Numbered from the stretch's first letter, positions 19,249-28,474 are shown. The stretch: 64,000 bases of DNA from Brevibacterium sp. CS2 (GCF_005280295.1 NZ_CP040020.1:558001-622000), one strand, 5' to 3'. Notes: generated by a model from the sequence alone, not told the origin. A program made the numbers and translations.

Positions 19249-19262
19249 CCGCGCGCACTGGC

Positions 19263-19268
19263 TAGAAT
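19263..19268 (+). promoter_or_regulatory. -10 box, leaderless promoter
   Basis: TAGAAT stands 6 nt before the GTG at 19275 and supports that start. Confidence 0.6.
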
Positions 19269-19274
19269 CGACTG

Positions 19275-20507
19275 GTGCTGCGCAACTACCTCGAGATCTT
19301 CGCCCTGCCCGGGGCGTTGAAGTTCTCGCTCGCCGGGCTGCTCGCCAGGCTGCCCATCGCAGTGCTCGGCCTCGGCATCCTGCTCTTCATCCAGGGCACC
19401 ACCGGCTCCTACGCGATCGCCGGGGTCGTCACCGCCGCCTTCATGGTGGTGCAGGCGATCACCAATCCGCTCATCGCCCGGCTCGTCGACAACTTCGGCC
19501 AGGCCAGGGTGATGGCGCCGGTCGTCGTCGTCCACATCCTCTCCCTCACCAGCCTGCTCGTCACCGTGTACGCCGACTGGTGGACCGCCCTCGTCTTCGT
19601 CTTCGCGGGTCTCTCCGGCGGAACCGTCGGCTCGCTCGGCTCGCTCGTGCGCGCGCGCTGGAACGCCGCAGTGCGCACGCCCCGCCAGCTCGACACCGCG
19701 TTCAGCTGGGAGGCCGTCGCCGACGAGATCCTCTTCGTCTCCGGCCCCGTCCTCGTCACCACGCTGGCCACCGCGGTCCTCCCGCCGGCCGGGATCCTCG
19801 CCTCGATGACGGCGACGATCATCGGCTCCCTCCTCTTCTACACCCAGAAGGCCACCGAGCCGCCGATCATGCGGGCCGTCGAGGGCGACAAGGGGAAGGT
19901 CCTCACCAACCTCGGCATCTTCGTCGTCGTGGTCGCCCAGGTGCTGCTCGGCATCAACTTCGGCGCGATCGACGTCATCGCCGTCGCCTTCGCCGAGGAG
20001 CAGGGCCACAAGGCCCTCGCCGGCGTCCTGCTCAGCACCTTCGCCGCCGGGTCGCTGGCGGCCGGAGTGGTCTACGGCGGGGTGACCTGGAAGTCGCAGG
20101 CGCACCACCGCTTCGCCGTGATGATGGGCGGGCTCGCCGCCGCCACCTGGCTGCTGCTGCTCGCCACCGACATGATCCGGTTCGGCGTCATCATGTTCTT
20201 CATCGGCCTGACGATCGCCCCGAGCCTCATCAGCGCATCCTCGGTGGTGAAGAACCTGGCCCCGCCGCGTCGGCTCACCGAGGCGCTCGCCTGGATCAGC
20301 ACCTCGCTGGGCTTCGGCGTGGCGATCGGTTCCGCGCTCGCCGGCATCATCATCGAAGCCGCCGGCGCCCGCACCGCGGTCCTCGTCCCGAGCGTGAGCT
20401 CGACGCTCGCCGCGCTCGTCGTCGCCCTGTTCATCCGCTCGATGGACCCGAGCCGACGCAGCTATGACGCCCGCGCCAACCGCACGGTCGTCGACACCGA
20501 GGGCTGA
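19275..20507 (+). CDS. MFS transporter
   Basis: Multi-pass carrier of the major facilitator superfamily, 410 residues with about 12 hydrophobic segments. The start is GTG at 19275, 6 nt behind TAGAAT. A central stretch VRARWNAAV followed by ADEILFVSGPVLV resembles the corresponding part of the MFS carrier at 27058 (VRTRWLHAI, TDELVFVFGPVV), so the two belong to one subfamily. The substrate is unknown; efflux is the commoner role in such single-gene units. It lies alone between pgm and glycerate kinase. Confidence 0.85.
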   Translation: MLRNYLEIFALPGALKFSLAGLLARLPIAVLGLGILLFIQGTTGSYAIAGVVTAAFMVVQAITNPLIARLVDNFGQARVMAPVVVVHILSLTSLLVTVYADWWTALVFVFAGLSGGTVGSLGSLVRARWNAAVRTPRQLDTAFSWEAVADEILFVSGPVLVTTLATAVLPPAGILASMTATIIGSLLFYTQKATEPPIMRAVEGDKGKVLTNLGIFVVVVAQVLLGINFGAIDVIAVAFAEEQGHKALAGVLLSTFAAGSLAAGVVYGGVTWKSQAHHRFAVMMGGLAAATWLLLLATDMIRFGVIMFFIGLTIAPSLISASSVVKNLAPPRRLTEALAWISTSLGFGVAIGSALAGIIIEAAGARTAVLVPSVSSTLAALVVALFIRSMDPSRRSYDARANRTVVDTEG

Positions 20508-20785
20508 ACCCGGGATCCGCGGAGCCTGCCCTCGGCACCGACCTCGACCCCTCCGCCCAGCGCCCCGGAACCGGCCCTCGTCGGCCGACCGGGGAGGGTG
20601 CCCCGGATCATGATGACGACGCATTACCCATCGGTTATGCTGTTCTCACCGTGGCGGTCAGGCTGAGAAAGTGTCGGGCTGTCACGGCTCTGTCTTTCCA
20701 GGTCAGCGCCCTGTTTCGACTGCTCCGGCGCGCTCGCTGCGACGGTCCGCAGCCTCGCTCCGGCCCACCGCACTACGGTGGGGGT
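20508..20785 (+). other. 278-nt gap without recognisable gene
   Basis: This contains the end of the MFS unit and the promoter of the glycerate kinase gene. A reading frame is open from a GTG at 20651 into the kinase, but its 45 codons are Arg/Ser-rich and do not match the kinase family, so I treat it as non-coding. Confidence 0.4.
20774..20779 (+). promoter_or_regulatory. -10 box, leaderless promoter
   Basis: TACGGT stands 6 nt before the ATG at 20786 and decides the kinase start. Confidence 0.5.
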
Positions 20786-21925
20786 ATGCGCATCCTCCTC
20801 GCCTGCGACAAGTTCAAGGGCACTCTCACCGCACCCGAGGTGCACGCCCGCCTGGCACCGGCCCTCACCGCCGCCGGCCATACCGTCGAGTCCGTCCCCA
20901 TCGCCGACGGCGGCGACGGCACCGTCGAGGCCGCGGTGTCCGCCGGCTTCACCCGGCACACCGCCGAGGTGACCGGTCCCCTGAGCACACCCGTCACCGC
21001 CGTCTGGGCGGAGTCGGCGGGCACCGCCGTCATCGAGATGGCCCAGGCGAGCGGCCTCGCGCTCGTGACCTCCGCTTCGGGCTCCGCGCCGGATGCGCAC
21101 ACCGCGCTCACCGCCACCTCGGCCGGGACCGGGGAGCTCATCGCCGCGGCCCTCGACGCCGGGTGCACGGAGATCGTGCTCGGCGTCGGCGGCTCGGCGA
21201 CCACGGACGGCGGCGCCGGCATGCTCACGGCCCTCGGCGTCCGCCTGCTCGACGAGTCGGGCCACCCGGTCCCGGCCGGTGGAGTCGGCCTCGAGCACCT
21301 CGCACGGGTCGACACCGCGGACCTCCACCCCCGCCTGCGCGAGGGCAGCGCCCACGTCATCCTCGCCTCGGACGTGGAGAACCCGCTCACCGGGCACCAG
21401 GGCGCGGCGGCGGTCTACGGTCCGCAGAAGGGCGCCGGCCCCACCGAGGTCGAACGGCTCGACCGCGCACTCGAGCGCTTCGCCGCACGGGTCCCCGACG
21501 GTGCGCATCACGCCGCCCGGACGGGAGCCGGGGCGGCGGGAGGCATGGGCTTCGGAGCCTTCGCGGTGCTCGGCGCGGCCTCCGTGCCCGGTGCCGACTA
21601 CGTCCTCGACCTCGTCGGATTCGGCCGCGCTCTCGGGACCGCGGAGGCCGTCGTCACCGGGGAGGGGCGCTTCGACGAGCAGACGCTGTCCGGGAAGGGC
21701 CCCGGCGCGGTCATCGCAGCGGCCCGGGCCGCCGGCCTGCGGGTCCATGTGGTGTGCGGATCGAGCGAGATCCCGGCCGATCAGGCGAGTGGGCTCGGAC
21801 TCGCCGGGATCCACACCCTCACCGACCTCGCTGCGCTCGCCGACTGCCTGGCCGACCCTGCGCCCGTCCTCGAGCGCCTCGCCGCGGAGCTCCTCGCCCC
21901 CGCCCTCGAGGCACCCGCCGACTGA
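20786..21925 (+). CDS. glycerate kinase (GlxK type)
   Basis: Phosphorylates D-glycerate with ATP, feeding glyoxylate- or serine-derived carbon into glycolysis. The 379 residues have the family length; the N-terminus MRILLACDKFKGTLTA, ADGGDGT at about 41-47 and LGVGGSATTDGGAG are hallmark segments. The start at 20786 begins exactly at the conserved N-terminus and follows TACGGT by 6 nt. It converges on the CopC-like gene, with a long palindrome between them. Confidence 0.93.
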   Translation: MRILLACDKFKGTLTAPEVHARLAPALTAAGHTVESVPIADGGDGTVEAAVSAGFTRHTAEVTGPLSTPVTAVWAESAGTAVIEMAQASGLALVTSASGSAPDAHTALTATSAGTGELIAAALDAGCTEIVLGVGGSATTDGGAGMLTALGVRLLDESGHPVPAGGVGLEHLARVDTADLHPRLREGSAHVILASDVENPLTGHQGAAAVYGPQKGAGPTEVERLDRALERFAARVPDGAHHAARTGAGAAGGMGFGAFAVLGAASVPGADYVLDLVGFGRALGTAEAVVTGEGRFDEQTLSGKGPGAVIAAARAAGLRVHVVCGSSEIPADQASGLGLAGIHTLTDLAALADCLADPAPVLERLAAELLAPALEAPAD

Positions 21926-22001
21926 CCCGCGCCGCTTGGCTCGGACCCGACTCGGCTCGGTTTGAACCGGCCCGGCCCGCCTCGGCTCCGGTCGGAAACG
22001 A

Positions 22002-22058
22002 CGAGTGGTCACAGATCCATGGAATCCCGTAGGGGAATCGTGGATCTGTGACCACTCG
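22002..22058. terminator. long palindrome in convergent junction
   Basis: Perfect 18-bp arms (CGAGTGGTCACAGATCCA and its complement) enclose a 21-nt loop. It is probably a bidirectional terminator between glycerate kinase and the CopC-like gene. Confidence 0.7.
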
Positions 22059-22119
22059 CTGGTGCGGGGTCTCCGCCTCAGGGACGGCGGGGCGTGTCCC
22101 CCGGGCAGGGGCCTCCGCC

Positions 22120-22779
22120 TCAGGGCTTGCGGTCGGTGTCGCCCTCGGTGCCGGGGAGGCCCTTGTTCTTGCGCATGAGCAGGAGGACGACCATGACGAC
22201 GACAGCGAGCGCGCCGACGCCGAGCAGCACGATCATCGGGGTCGACATGCCGCTCGAGGCGTTCTCCGCCTCGCCCTCCTCGAGCGAACCGCGCTGCTCA
22301 CCGCCGAGCTGCGGCTCCTCGTCGACGGCTCCGGCGCCGAGGCCCGGGCCCTCGCCCTCCTCGGTGCCCGCGGGCGCGGATTCGCCGCCGGCACCGCCGG
22401 CGTCCTGGATGGTGAAGGGGATCTCACCGCTGATCGGGTGGCCGTCGGAGGACACGACGCGCCACACGATGGTGTACTCGCCGGCGCCGAGGTCGGCGGG
22501 CAGGGCCGAGGAGACCTTCGTGCCGTCGACGGTGAGCTCACCGGCGGAGACGTTCTCACCGTTGTGCATGACCTGCACCTCGGAGCCCATCTCCTGGACC
22601 TCACCGCTGAACTCGAGCTCGATCCATTCCGGCTGGCTGTCGAGCTCCGCTCCCTCCTCCGGGTTCGAGGACACGAGCTGGTCGTGGGCGGCTGCGGCGG
22701 GCGCGAGCAGCAGGCCGAGGCCCACGAACAGCGCCGCCACCAGGGCGAACAGGGACGTACGAGTGCTGCGGACGGTCAC
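22120..22779 (-). CDS. CopC-domain copper-binding membrane-anchored protein
   Basis: Extracytoplasmic copper-binding protein. A signal peptide ends near AAAA-HDQL, leaving His32 as the likely N-terminal copper ligand, as in CopC. The beta-barrel CopC domain spans about 32-130, followed by a Gly/Glu-rich linker and a membrane segment (GMSTPMIVLLGVGALAVVVM) near 185-210 with a basic tail. GTG at 22779 is preferred because it gives a proper signal peptide and has GGAG upstream; the longer frame adds 30 hydrophilic residues. No CopD partner lies beside it; the copper ATPase is at 39.4 kb. Confidence 0.82.
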   Translation of the reverse strand: MTVRSTRTSLFALVAALFVGLGLLLAPAAAAHDQLVSSNPEEGAELDSQPEWIELEFSGEVQEMGSEVQVMHNGENVSAGELTVDGTKVSSALPADLGAGEYTIVWRVVSSDGHPISGEIPFTIQDAGGAGGESAPAGTEEGEGPGLGAGAVDEEPQLGGEQRGSLEEGEAENASSGMSTPMIVLLGVGALAVVVMVVLLLMRKNKGLPGTEGDTDRKP

Positions 22780-22865
22780 GGAGGCTCCAATCGATTGGCT
22801 GCTGGCCCCATTATCCCGCAGACTCCCTGGGAGTTCACCCATCCGGCGCGCCGAGTCGATCTCCG

Positions 22866-23435
22866 TCACGCGCTCCGGCGGGCGCGGATCTCCTCGACGA
22901 TGGCGGGCACTGCGGCCTCGACCTGCTCGAGCGTGGTGGTGAACCCGGCCTGGTCGCCGTACCAGGGGTCGGCGACGTCGAGCTCGGTGCCGGTGAGCCC
23001 GGCCGCGGCCGGGTCGAAGCTGCGGAACATCCGGATCTCCGGGCGCCGTTCCACCGGCAGGTCCGCGACCAGGCGCTCGAGCGCGGCCCGATGCCGCTGC
23101 GTCATCGCGAGCGCGAGGTCACGCTCGCCCAGCCACTCCGCGGTGATCTGGCGGGCGGCGTGGTCGGCGGTGTCGTAGCCGGCCTCGGTGAGCACACGGA
23201 CCGCGCGCGGATCGATCGGGTTCCCGGACTCCTCGTCGCTGATCCCGGCCGAATCGACGATCGCCTCGATCCCCTCGGCGGCCAGCCGGCTGCGGAGCAC
23301 GCGCTCGGCCATGACCGAGCGGCAGATGTTCCCCGTGCAGACCAGCACCACCGAGGCGCCCGCCGTCCCGCCGACGCCCCTGTCCGCGGTGCTCGTCCCC
23401 TCCGCCGTCTCCTCTGCACCTCGCGCTTCCGCCAC
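22866..23435 (-). CDS. low-molecular-weight protein-tyrosine phosphatase
   Basis: Cytoplasmic tyrosine phosphatase of 189 residues. The P-loop CTGNICRS supplies Cys33 and Arg39, and DPWYG carries the general-acid Asp, both as in the family. The first 27 residues are an Ala/Gly/Thr-rich extension before the usual start of the fold; translation from the GTG at 23435 is supported by GGAGGG upstream. It lies 86 nt upstream of the CopC-like gene on the same strand and is divergent from the M13 peptidase. The substrate is unknown; such enzymes often act on capsule or kinase proteins. Confidence 0.9.
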   Translation of the reverse strand: MAEARGAEETAEGTSTADRGVGGTAGASVVLVCTGNICRSVMAERVLRSRLAAEGIEAIVDSAGISDEESGNPIDPRAVRVLTEAGYDTADHAARQITAEWLGERDLALAMTQRHRAALERLVADLPVERRPEIRMFRSFDPAAAGLTGTELDVADPWYGDQAGFTTTLEQVEAAVPAIVEEIRARRSA

Positions 23436-23530
23436 TGCTGCCCTCCATCGTCATCCGTTGTCCGCGGCCGGGCTCCGCGCCCGACCACCGCAACCATGGT
23501 CGCAGATGCGCCCGGTGGGCCGGGACCGGA

Positions 23531-23536
23531 TACCGT
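23531..23536 (+). promoter_or_regulatory. -10 box, leaderless promoter
   Basis: TACCGT stands 6 nt before the ATG at 23543. Confidence 0.5.
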
Positions 23537-23542
23537 TGGACC

Positions 23543-25498
23543 ATGACCGAAACTCGACTGCCCCACGGCGACCCCGCGATCAGCGCCCGCGAGGACCTCT
23601 TCCGCCACGTCAACGGCGCGTGGCTCGACACCTTCGAGATCCCGGAGGACCGGGCCGGCGACGGCGCCATGCGCGCCCTCTACGATGCCGCCGAGGTCAA
23701 GGTCCGCGACCTCATCACCGGACTCGGCGAGCAGGACTCCGAACCCGGCTCCGAGGCGCAGAAGATCGGCGCCCTCTACGCCTCCTTCATGGACACCGAC
23801 ACGATCGAGGCGACCGGGATCGAGCCGGTCGTGCACGACCTCGAGCTCGTCGCCGCCGCGTCCGACCATGCGGAGCTCGCGCGCGTGCTCGGCGCGCTCG
23901 ACGCCTCCGGGGTGCCCACCGTGGTGGGCGGCTTCGTCTCCGCGGATGCGAAGAACTCCGCGGAGTACATCCTCTATGCGATGCAGGCCGGGCTCCACCT
24001 GCCGGACGAGGACTACTACTCCTCGGACGACTACACGGAGATCCGGGAGGCCTATGTCGCCCACGTCGCCCGCGTCTCCGAGATCGCCGATCTCCCCCGC
24101 TTCACCGGCCGGCCGCACAACGAGCTCGCCGCGCTCGTCCTCGACCTCGAGACGCGCCTCGCCGAGCACCACTGGGACCGGGTGTCGTGCCGCGACGCAG
24201 AGAAGACGTACAACAAGTTCGCCGCCGTCGAGCTCGACGAGCTCGCCGCCGGCTTCGACTTCGCCGCCTGGTGCGAGGGCGCCGGGATCACCGGCCTCGA
24301 GTACCTCGTCGTGTCGCAGCCGTCGTTCTTCGTCGGGATGGCGCAGGAGTGGGCGCGCACACCGCTCGACGACCTCAAGGCGTGGATGCAGTTCAGCATC
24401 GTCGAGGCCTATGCGGGCCTGCTCACCGAGGCCCTGTCGGAGGAGAACTTCGACTTCTACGGCCGCACCCTGTCCGGCACGCCCACCCAGCGGGAGCGCT
24501 GGAAGCGCGGCGTCGCCCTCGTCGAGAGCCTGCTCGGCGAGGCTGTGGGCAAGCTCTACGTGGCCAGGGAGTTCCCGCCGGAGTCCAAGCAGGCGATCAC
24601 CGAGCTCGTCGACCGGCTCATCCGCGCCTACGAGTCCTCGATCTCCGAGCTCGACTGGATGGGCGAGGACACCCGTGAGCGCGCTCTGAAGAAGCTCGCC
24701 CGGTTCTCCCCGAAGGTCGGCTATCCGGACGTGTGGCGGGAGTACCCGGCGGAGATGGTCGCCGACGACCTCGTCGGCAACGTCCGGCGCGCCGCGCACG
24801 CCGAGCACGTGCGCCAGATCGGGCGGATCGGGCAGCCGATCGACCGCACCGAATGGCTGATGACGCCGCAGACGGTCAACGCCTACTACCACCCGGTGAT
24901 GAACGAGATCGTGTTCCCCGCCGCCATCCTGCAGCCGCCCTTCTTCGACGCGCGCGGCTCCGATGCCGCGAACTACGGGGCGATCGGCGCGGTGATCGGC
25001 CACGAGATCGGACACGGGTTCGACGACCAGGGCTCGCGCTACGACGGCGACGGCAACCTCGTCGACTGGTGGACCGAGGACGATCGCGCCCGCTTCGAGG
25101 AGCGCACGGCGAGCCTCATCGACCAGTTCGACGTGCTCGTCCCCGAGGGCCTCGACGCCAAGCACCACGTCAACGGCGCGCTCACGGTCGGGGAGAACAT
25201 CGGCGACCTCGGCGGCATGTCGATCGCGTGGAAGGCCCTGCAGCTGCTCGCCCGCGACGAGAACCGGGAGCTCACCGAGGAGGAGGGCCGCGAGTTCTTC
25301 TACGCCTGGGCCACCGCCTGGCGCTCGAAGTTCCGCAAGGAGGAGCGGATCCGCCGGATCGCGGTCGACCCGCACTCCCCGGAGGAGTTCCGGTGCAATC
25401 AGATCGTCGAGAACCTCGACGCCTTCGCCGAGGTGTTCGGCGTGCGCGAGGGCGACGGGATGCACCTCGCACCCGCGGACCGCGTGTCGATCTGGTGA
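23543..25498 (+). CDS. M13-family zinc metallopeptidase
   Basis: Neprilysin-like endopeptidase of 651 residues that cleaves short peptides. The zinc site is HEIGH at 487-491 with the third ligand in GENIGD (Glu551, Asp555). The substrate-positioning NAYY motif appears as VNAYYHPVMNEI, and the chain ends in the typical RVSIW. There is no signal peptide or membrane anchor, so it is cytosolic like other bacterial PepO-type members. The ATG at 23543 is leaderless. It converges on the DUF1684 gene across a hairpin element. Confidence 0.95.
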   Translation: MTETRLPHGDPAISAREDLFRHVNGAWLDTFEIPEDRAGDGAMRALYDAAEVKVRDLITGLGEQDSEPGSEAQKIGALYASFMDTDTIEATGIEPVVHDLELVAAASDHAELARVLGALDASGVPTVVGGFVSADAKNSAEYILYAMQAGLHLPDEDYYSSDDYTEIREAYVAHVARVSEIADLPRFTGRPHNELAALVLDLETRLAEHHWDRVSCRDAEKTYNKFAAVELDELAAGFDFAAWCEGAGITGLEYLVVSQPSFFVGMAQEWARTPLDDLKAWMQFSIVEAYAGLLTEALSEENFDFYGRTLSGTPTQRERWKRGVALVESLLGEAVGKLYVAREFPPESKQAITELVDRLIRAYESSISELDWMGEDTRERALKKLARFSPKVGYPDVWREYPAEMVADDLVGNVRRAAHAEHVRQIGRIGQPIDRTEWLMTPQTVNAYYHPVMNEIVFPAAILQPPFFDARGSDAANYGAIGAVIGHEIGHGFDDQGSRYDGDGNLVDWWTEDDRARFEERTASLIDQFDVLVPEGLDAKHHVNGALTVGENIGDLGGMSIAWKALQLLARDENRELTEEEGREFFYAWATAWRSKFRKEERIRRIAVDPHSPEEFRCNQIVENLDAFAEVFGVREGDGMHLAPADRVSIW

Positions 25499-25530
25499 CC
25501 TGACCCGGCTGGCAGCTCGGAAGCGGCGGG

Positions 25531-25592
25531 ACTGTGGTGGTTCCGGCGGAGTGTGGTGGCGTCGACGCTCATACTCTTCGTCGGAACCACCA
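25531..25592. repeat. hairpin repeat, TGTGGTGG family copy 1
   Basis: Two direct TGTGGTGG copies (25533 and 25552, 19 bp apart) are followed by an inverted arm; TGGTGGTTCCGGCG pairs with CGTCGGAACCACCA (13 of 14). A 10-bp palindrome GCGTCGACGC sits at 25559-25568. It is related to the element at 52353-52422 and fills a convergent junction. Confidence 0.65.
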
Positions 25593-25691
25593 TTCTCCGC
25601 GCCCGGCCCGCGCGCCGCGGTGGCCTGCGCGCTTCGGCAACCCGACACCTCGGTGGATCCAGCACCTCGGCCCCGGGCCGGGCCGCGGGCC

Positions 25692-27131
25692 TCAGAAGTT
25701 CGGGTGGACGAGCCGGGCGAAGCGCTCGACGAGGTCGCGCCAGGTGATGGTGAACGACTCGTTGCGGGTCGCGGCGGGCGCCTCGTCGGCGAGCTTGTCG
25801 ATCTCGATGTAGCCGATCCCGTCGGACCCCAGGGTGGAGATGTTCGCGCGGAACAGCCCGTCGTCGGCGATGTCCGCGCTCACCGCGAGCGGCAGCCGCC
25901 CGAGGTCCGCCGGCATCCCCTCGAAGGTCAGGCGCCCGGCGGTGAGCGTGTCGTGGGCCGCGGCGTGCGTGAGGTACTGGGCGGCCGAACCGCCGCCCAC
26001 CACCGGCAGGCGGGTCGCCATGACGTCGATGAGGAGCTCGGTGATCTCCGCCCGCCGCTCGGCGCTGAGGTCATCGCCCTCGAACCCGCCGAACAGCACG
26101 ACGGCGGCGAACCCGGCCAGCGGCGGCAGCACCTCGCCCTCGGCCACCTGCACGTGGGTGACCTCGAGGCCGTTCTCGTCGAAGCGGGCGAGGATCGACT
26201 CCACGCCGGGGGTCGGGCTCGTCTCGATGACGAGGACGGGCGTGTTGATGCCGGCCTCGCTCAGGGTCTGCGTGGGCCTGCGCTCCCCGGCCTCGACCGC
26301 GAGCGGGAGGATGTTCTCCGGCACCGGCGCCGGGCAGGTGGCGTACGGGGTGAAGGCGAAGGGGTCGTTGTACACCCGGTTGAAGTCGAGGATCACGGAG
26401 TTCCCGGCGTCGGGCAGCCCGATGTTGAGCGTCCGCCAGGTCGCCGTGGTCACGCCGTTGGTGTAGTCGTGGAACCGCACGGTGAGGCCCGACCCGGGGC
26501 AGCCGGTGGTCCGGAGCCGGTGGGTGTGCCCGGCGAGCTCGAACTCGACCTCGCCGGAGAGCTGCTCGTCGAGCTCGATCCCCGGCACCGCCGAGGCGAT
26601 CCGGCGCGGCTCCGGCTGCGGGTACGGGGTGAACGCCGCGCGCACCACCCAGTCCTGGCTGACCGGGAAGGTCGGCACGTCGATGAAGCGCGAGAGCAGC
26701 GGCGCCTTGGAGTCGTGGCGGCGCAGGCCGATCGAGCCGTCGCGGTTGAGGAGCTCGTAGAGCACGTGGCCGACGAGGATCCAGTTGAGCGATTCCCCGG
26801 GGGCCACCCGGGCGGACATCCGGTCATCGGAGTCGACGCGCACCTCGGCCGCCGGGCCGGGCCGGCCCATGATCTCCAGGGCGTCCTTGCCGGGCCCCGC
26901 GCTGGTGCCCGGGGCGAGGGTGAAGTGCACCCATTCGCCGTCGCGCACGAAGGTGCCCGGTCCGCCCTCCCAGGCCGTCGTCTCGCCCTCGTCGAGCCAG
27001 GTCAGGCCCGTGAGGCTGAGCCAGCCGAACGGAGTGGCGAGAGCGGACAGGCGCGCATCATGCCATTCGTGCCATTCTGCGGTGTACTGGTCCACGCTCG
27101 TCCTCGTCTCGATGATCGCCTTGCTGTTCAT
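25692..27131 (-). CDS. DUF1684 domain fused to cysteine-less glutamine amidotransferase-like domain
   Basis: Two-domain protein of unknown function, 479 residues. Residues 20-285 match the DUF1684 pattern (PFGWLSLTGLTWL at 34-46; DFNRVYNDPFAFTPYATCP near 249-267). Residues 297-479 look like a class I amidotransferase fold (VLVIETSPTPG, then AAVVLFGGFEGDD), but where the family has the Gly-x-Cys-x-Gly nucleophile elbow this chain reads GGGSAAQYL (379-387), with Gly for Cys. It is probably non-catalytic in that half. The start is uncertain: ATG at 27131, or GTG at 27095, which has GAGGAC upstream. The frame of the upstream MFS gene overlaps its 5' end. Confidence 0.8.
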   Translation of the reverse strand: MNSKAIIETRTSVDQYTAEWHEWHDARLSALATPFGWLSLTGLTWLDEGETTAWEGGPGTFVRDGEWVHFTLAPGTSAGPGKDALEIMGRPGPAAEVRVDSDDRMSARVAPGESLNWILVGHVLYELLNRDGSIGLRRHDSKAPLLSRFIDVPTFPVSQDWVVRAAFTPYPQPEPRRIASAVPGIELDEQLSGEVEFELAGHTHRLRTTGCPGSGLTVRFHDYTNGVTTATWRTLNIGLPDAGNSVILDFNRVYNDPFAFTPYATCPAPVPENILPLAVEAGERRPTQTLSEAGINTPVLVIETSPTPGVESILARFDENGLEVTHVQVAEGEVLPPLAGFAAVVLFGGFEGDDLSAERRAEITELLIDVMATRLPVVGGGSAAQYLTHAAAHDTLTAGRLTFEGMPADLGRLPLAVSADIADDGLFRANISTLGSDGIGYIEIDKLADEAPAATRNESFTITWRDLVERFARLVHPNF

Positions 27132-28467
27132 AGTAGGGGATCGGCCGCGGGGGCGGGCAGGTCCTACGGCGTCGCGCCGGGTGGGGCGGGTGCGGGGGGC
27201 CGCGGCAGGGGCGGCGGAGACGCGCGCGGCGCAGCCGGCGGGTGAGGAGGACCTGGACCGCGCCGAGCACGAGGAGCAGGGTGAGGGAGGCGAACGACAG
27301 CCAGAACCCCTCGCGGTATCCGGCGACGTCGACGACGGCGCCGGTGAGCGCCGACGCCGCGGACTGGCCCACGACGACGCCGGTGGACATCATCGCCATG
27401 ACGGTGGTCGTGCGCCCGAACGGGGCGACCTCCGAGGCGATCGAGTAGAGCGTGACGAGGCTCGGCCCGATCCCCGCGCCCATGACGAGGAGGGCGGGGA
27501 CGAGCAGGCCGATGTCGCGGGTGAGCACGAACAGCACCGCGCCGGTGAGCGCGACGCCGGCGAACACGAGCCAGCGGGCGGTGAGGGTGAACCGTTCGGG
27601 CAGGAGCACGACGCCGAGCGCGCACACCGCCGAGCCGATGCCCATGATCCCGTAGAAGATGCCCGTCGCATCGGCCTGCCCGAACTCCTGCATGAAGCGG
27701 GTGAGCGAGGTGAGCGAGGACCCGAAGAACAGCCCGATCGCCGTCATCCCGGCCACCGGCAGGAGCACGACCGGCCGCCGCACCCACGCGATGGGGTCCG
27801 GGGGCCGCACGGTCTCCCCCGCCGAGGCGCCCGCCCGGTGGTCGCGGGCGTCGCGCAGGTGCCCCCGGGCGTAGCGCACGGAGGGGTGCACGGCGAAGGC
27901 GATGACGCCGAGCAGGGTGAGCGCGGCGGCGAACTCGAGCGGGACGACGACACCGAGCAGCACCGCGACGAACCCGGTGACGACGGGGCCGAAGACGAAC
28001 ACGAGCTCATCGGTCATCGACTCGTAGGACAGCACCGTCGAGGTCGCCTTGCGGGCCCGGTGCCCGGTGAACTCGGCGCGGATCGCGTGGAGCCAGCGGG
28101 TGCGGACCATCGAGGAGGCCTGCGGGGCGGTGAGCCCGATGAGGAGGCCGGCGCCGAGCACGAGGGCGATGGGCGCCTCGGCGCGCAGTGCGGCGGCGAG
28201 GCCGAACAGGGCGAGCGTGTTCGCGACCGCGGCGATGAGGAGGACGATGCGCTGGCCCCAGCGGTCGGCCGAGGCGCCGAGGACGGGCCCGGAGATCGCG
28301 GTGCCCACGCCGACGAGGGCGGCCGTGACCCCGGCGAGGGTGAAGGACTCCCGGGTCGAGGAGACAGCCGTCATGACGGCGACGACCGACATCGCGAAGG
28401 GCAGCTTGGCGATGAGCGCCAGGGGCAGGAAGCCCCAGCCGAACATGCGTCCGAGGGAGGTGAACAC
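27058..28467 (-). CDS. MFS transporter
   Basis: Carrier of the major facilitator superfamily, about 12 membrane segments over residues 10-410, related to the carrier at 19275 by the VRTRW and TDELVFVFGPVV segments. The start is GTG at 28467 or ATG at 28446; neither has a good ribosome binding site, and a TAGCCT box lies just upstream, so a short or absent leader is likely. The last 55-60 residues are Arg/Pro/His-rich, unlike a carrier tail, and the frame runs 74 nt into the next gene. A frameshift near 27180-27200 would give an earlier stop at 27164. The substrate is unknown. Confidence 0.8.
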   Translation of the reverse strand: MFTSLGRMFGWGFLPLALIAKLPFAMSVVAVMTAVSSTRESFTLAGVTAALVGVGTAISGPVLGASADRWGQRIVLLIAAVANTLALFGLAAALRAEAPIALVLGAGLLIGLTAPQASSMVRTRWLHAIRAEFTGHRARKATSTVLSYESMTDELVFVFGPVVTGFVAVLLGVVVPLEFAAALTLLGVIAFAVHPSVRYARGHLRDARDHRAGASAGETVRPPDPIAWVRRPVVLLPVAGMTAIGLFFGSSLTSLTRFMQEFGQADATGIFYGIMGIGSAVCALGVVLLPERFTLTARWLVFAGVALTGAVLFVLTRDIGLLVPALLVMGAGIGPSLVTLYSIASEVAPFGRTTTVMAMMSTGVVVGQSAASALTGAVVDVAGYREGFWLSFASLTLLLVLGAVQVLLTRRLRRARLRRPCRGPPHPPHPARRRRTCPPPRPIPYYEQQGDHRDEDERGPVHRRMARMA

Positions 28468-28474
28468 GATTGAC

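Noticed and set aside
20651..20785. N-terminal extension or small gene upstream of glycerate kinase
   Set aside because: The 45 codons are Arg/Ser-rich, do not match the family N-terminus, and a -10 box sits exactly 6 nt before the ATG at 20786.
25531..25592. Hairpin repeats as insertion-sequence ends or integron attC sites
   Set aside because: No transposase or integrase gene, no terminal inverted repeats around a gene, and no attC core sites are visible.
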